This document shows, one piece after another, positions 6,147 through 6,510 of a DNA stretch of 6,510 bases. Made by a program: the position numbers and the translations under genes. Every line of letters starts with the position of its first letter. Position 1 is the stretch's first letter. A model generated the notes under the pieces. It did no database searches and was not told the DNA's origin. It was given only the letters and a program-made list of their open reading frames with translations. The stretch comes from Bacteroidales bacterium (GTDB lineage: Bacteria > Bacteroidota > Bacteroidia > Bacteroidales > UBA10428): NCBI GenBank assembly GCA_016926235.1, contig JAFGOZ010000714.1, forward strand, positions 1 to 6,510. The letters run 5' to 3'.

Positions 6147-6413
6147 CATATTTGGGGTTTTTTGATTTCTGGCAGTTTTTCTGAAAAAATTTTTAAAACC
6201 GAAATCGGCCTTAAATTGATTTACAGGATTCCAGGTATAGTCTTTAACACGCGCTATTGAACCCATTCTGTAATCATCACATAATCTATCTATAATAAGG
6301 GATACGAGACCAGGAGAGAAGTTCTCTGGGAGGCTCGGGGGGAGGGGTAAATATGATGGTCAAGTATCTGATTACTCAAGCTGCAAATTTTGCACCATGA
6401 TGTACTGATTTGA
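6147..6413. other. Non-coding gap between hsdR remnant and recombinase, nothing assigned
   Basis: No reading frame with protein character and no tRNA or known RNA is visible. There is an imperfect hairpin at 6310-6329 (CCAG and AGA pairing with TCTCTGG, one bulge), followed by a G-rich purine tract around 6330-6347. The gap separates convergent genes, so it should hold termination signals rather than promoters. Confidence 0.4.
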
Positions 6414-6510
6414 TTATAATCGCAAACTGTCATAAACATCCAAAATTTCTCTTTCACGCAATCCGAGATATCTCCGAGTTATTGCCGGACTACTGTGCGA
6501 GAACAATTCC
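6414..6510 (-). CDS. Tyrosine recombinase (XerD/phage-integrase type), C-terminal end only
   Basis: The minus-strand frame from the right edge to TAA at 6414-6416 gives 31 residues that match the catalytic tail of tyrosine recombinases. The stretch LFSHSSPAITRRYLGL carries the conserved His of the HSS box and, nine residues later, the nucleophilic Tyr of RRYLG; the tail EREILDVYDSLRL follows. The His-to-Tyr spacing equals that of XerD. The protein would cut and rejoin DNA through a 3'-phosphotyrosine link. It converges on the hsdR remnant. Recombinases beside Bacteroidota type I loci can invert hsdS segments, while others are island integrases; the visible part cannot separate these. The N-terminus lies outside the window. 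Confidence 0.88.
   Translation of the reverse strand, partial: ELFSHSSPAITRRYLGLREREILDVYDSLRL

Noticed and set aside
6310..6347. Hairpin plus G-rich tract as a small RNA or riboswitch
   Set aside because: The stem is short and bulged, there is no following T-tract, and no known fold is recognisable.

Overview
The window looks like an AT-rich stretch of a Bacteroidota-type genome (Cytophagia/Bacteroidia-like). The grounds are low GC, a tRNA gene with no encoded CCA, genes lacking Shine-Dalgarno sequences, a tyrosine recombinase tail of the type common in that phylum, and a Bacteroidota-style HsdR tail. This assignment is inferred from sequence character, not from a search.

Layout. Bases 1-65 are the 3' part of a tRNA with anticodon CAT; its 5' acceptor strand lies outside the window. 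It is followed by a strong hairpin terminator and two perfect tandem 11-bp repeats. The same module (tRNA 3' end or its trace, hairpin with T-tract, 11-bp tandem pair) recurs at 191-300 with a second, different, broken tRNA-CAT 3' half, and again at 1324-1390. A decayed version lies at 5174-5217. I read these as attachment-site scars left by successive integrations at a tRNA-CAT hotspot. They divide the window into small cassettes.

Cassette A (about 301-1323) holds one minus-strand gene (509-1066). It encodes a 185-aa protein with an R-x4-H motif typical of HEPN ribonuclease-like domains. Cassette B (about 1391-5173) holds one plus-strand gene (1530-5087) for a 1185-aa, apparently all-helical cytosolic protein of no known function. 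A large lone gene in a tRNA island between defence-type genes is a good candidate for an undescribed single-protein defence system. Cassette C (5218 onward) is decayed. It has the C-terminal remnant of an unknown minus-strand gene (5218-5526), a short scar with IS21-like terminal repeats (5575-5677), and the 3' remnant of a type I restriction gene hsdR (5691-6114) with one nonsense codon and one frameshift. At the right edge (6414-6510) is the C-terminus of a minus-strand tyrosine recombinase, with its catalytic His and Tyr visible.

Taken together this is accessory DNA: an integration hotspot beside a tRNA, with no complete integrase inside the window, carrying one small HEPN-type gene, one giant orphan gene and restriction-modification debris. 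No interaction between the two intact genes can be shown from sequence. They are in separate modules, on opposite strands, and not in one operon.
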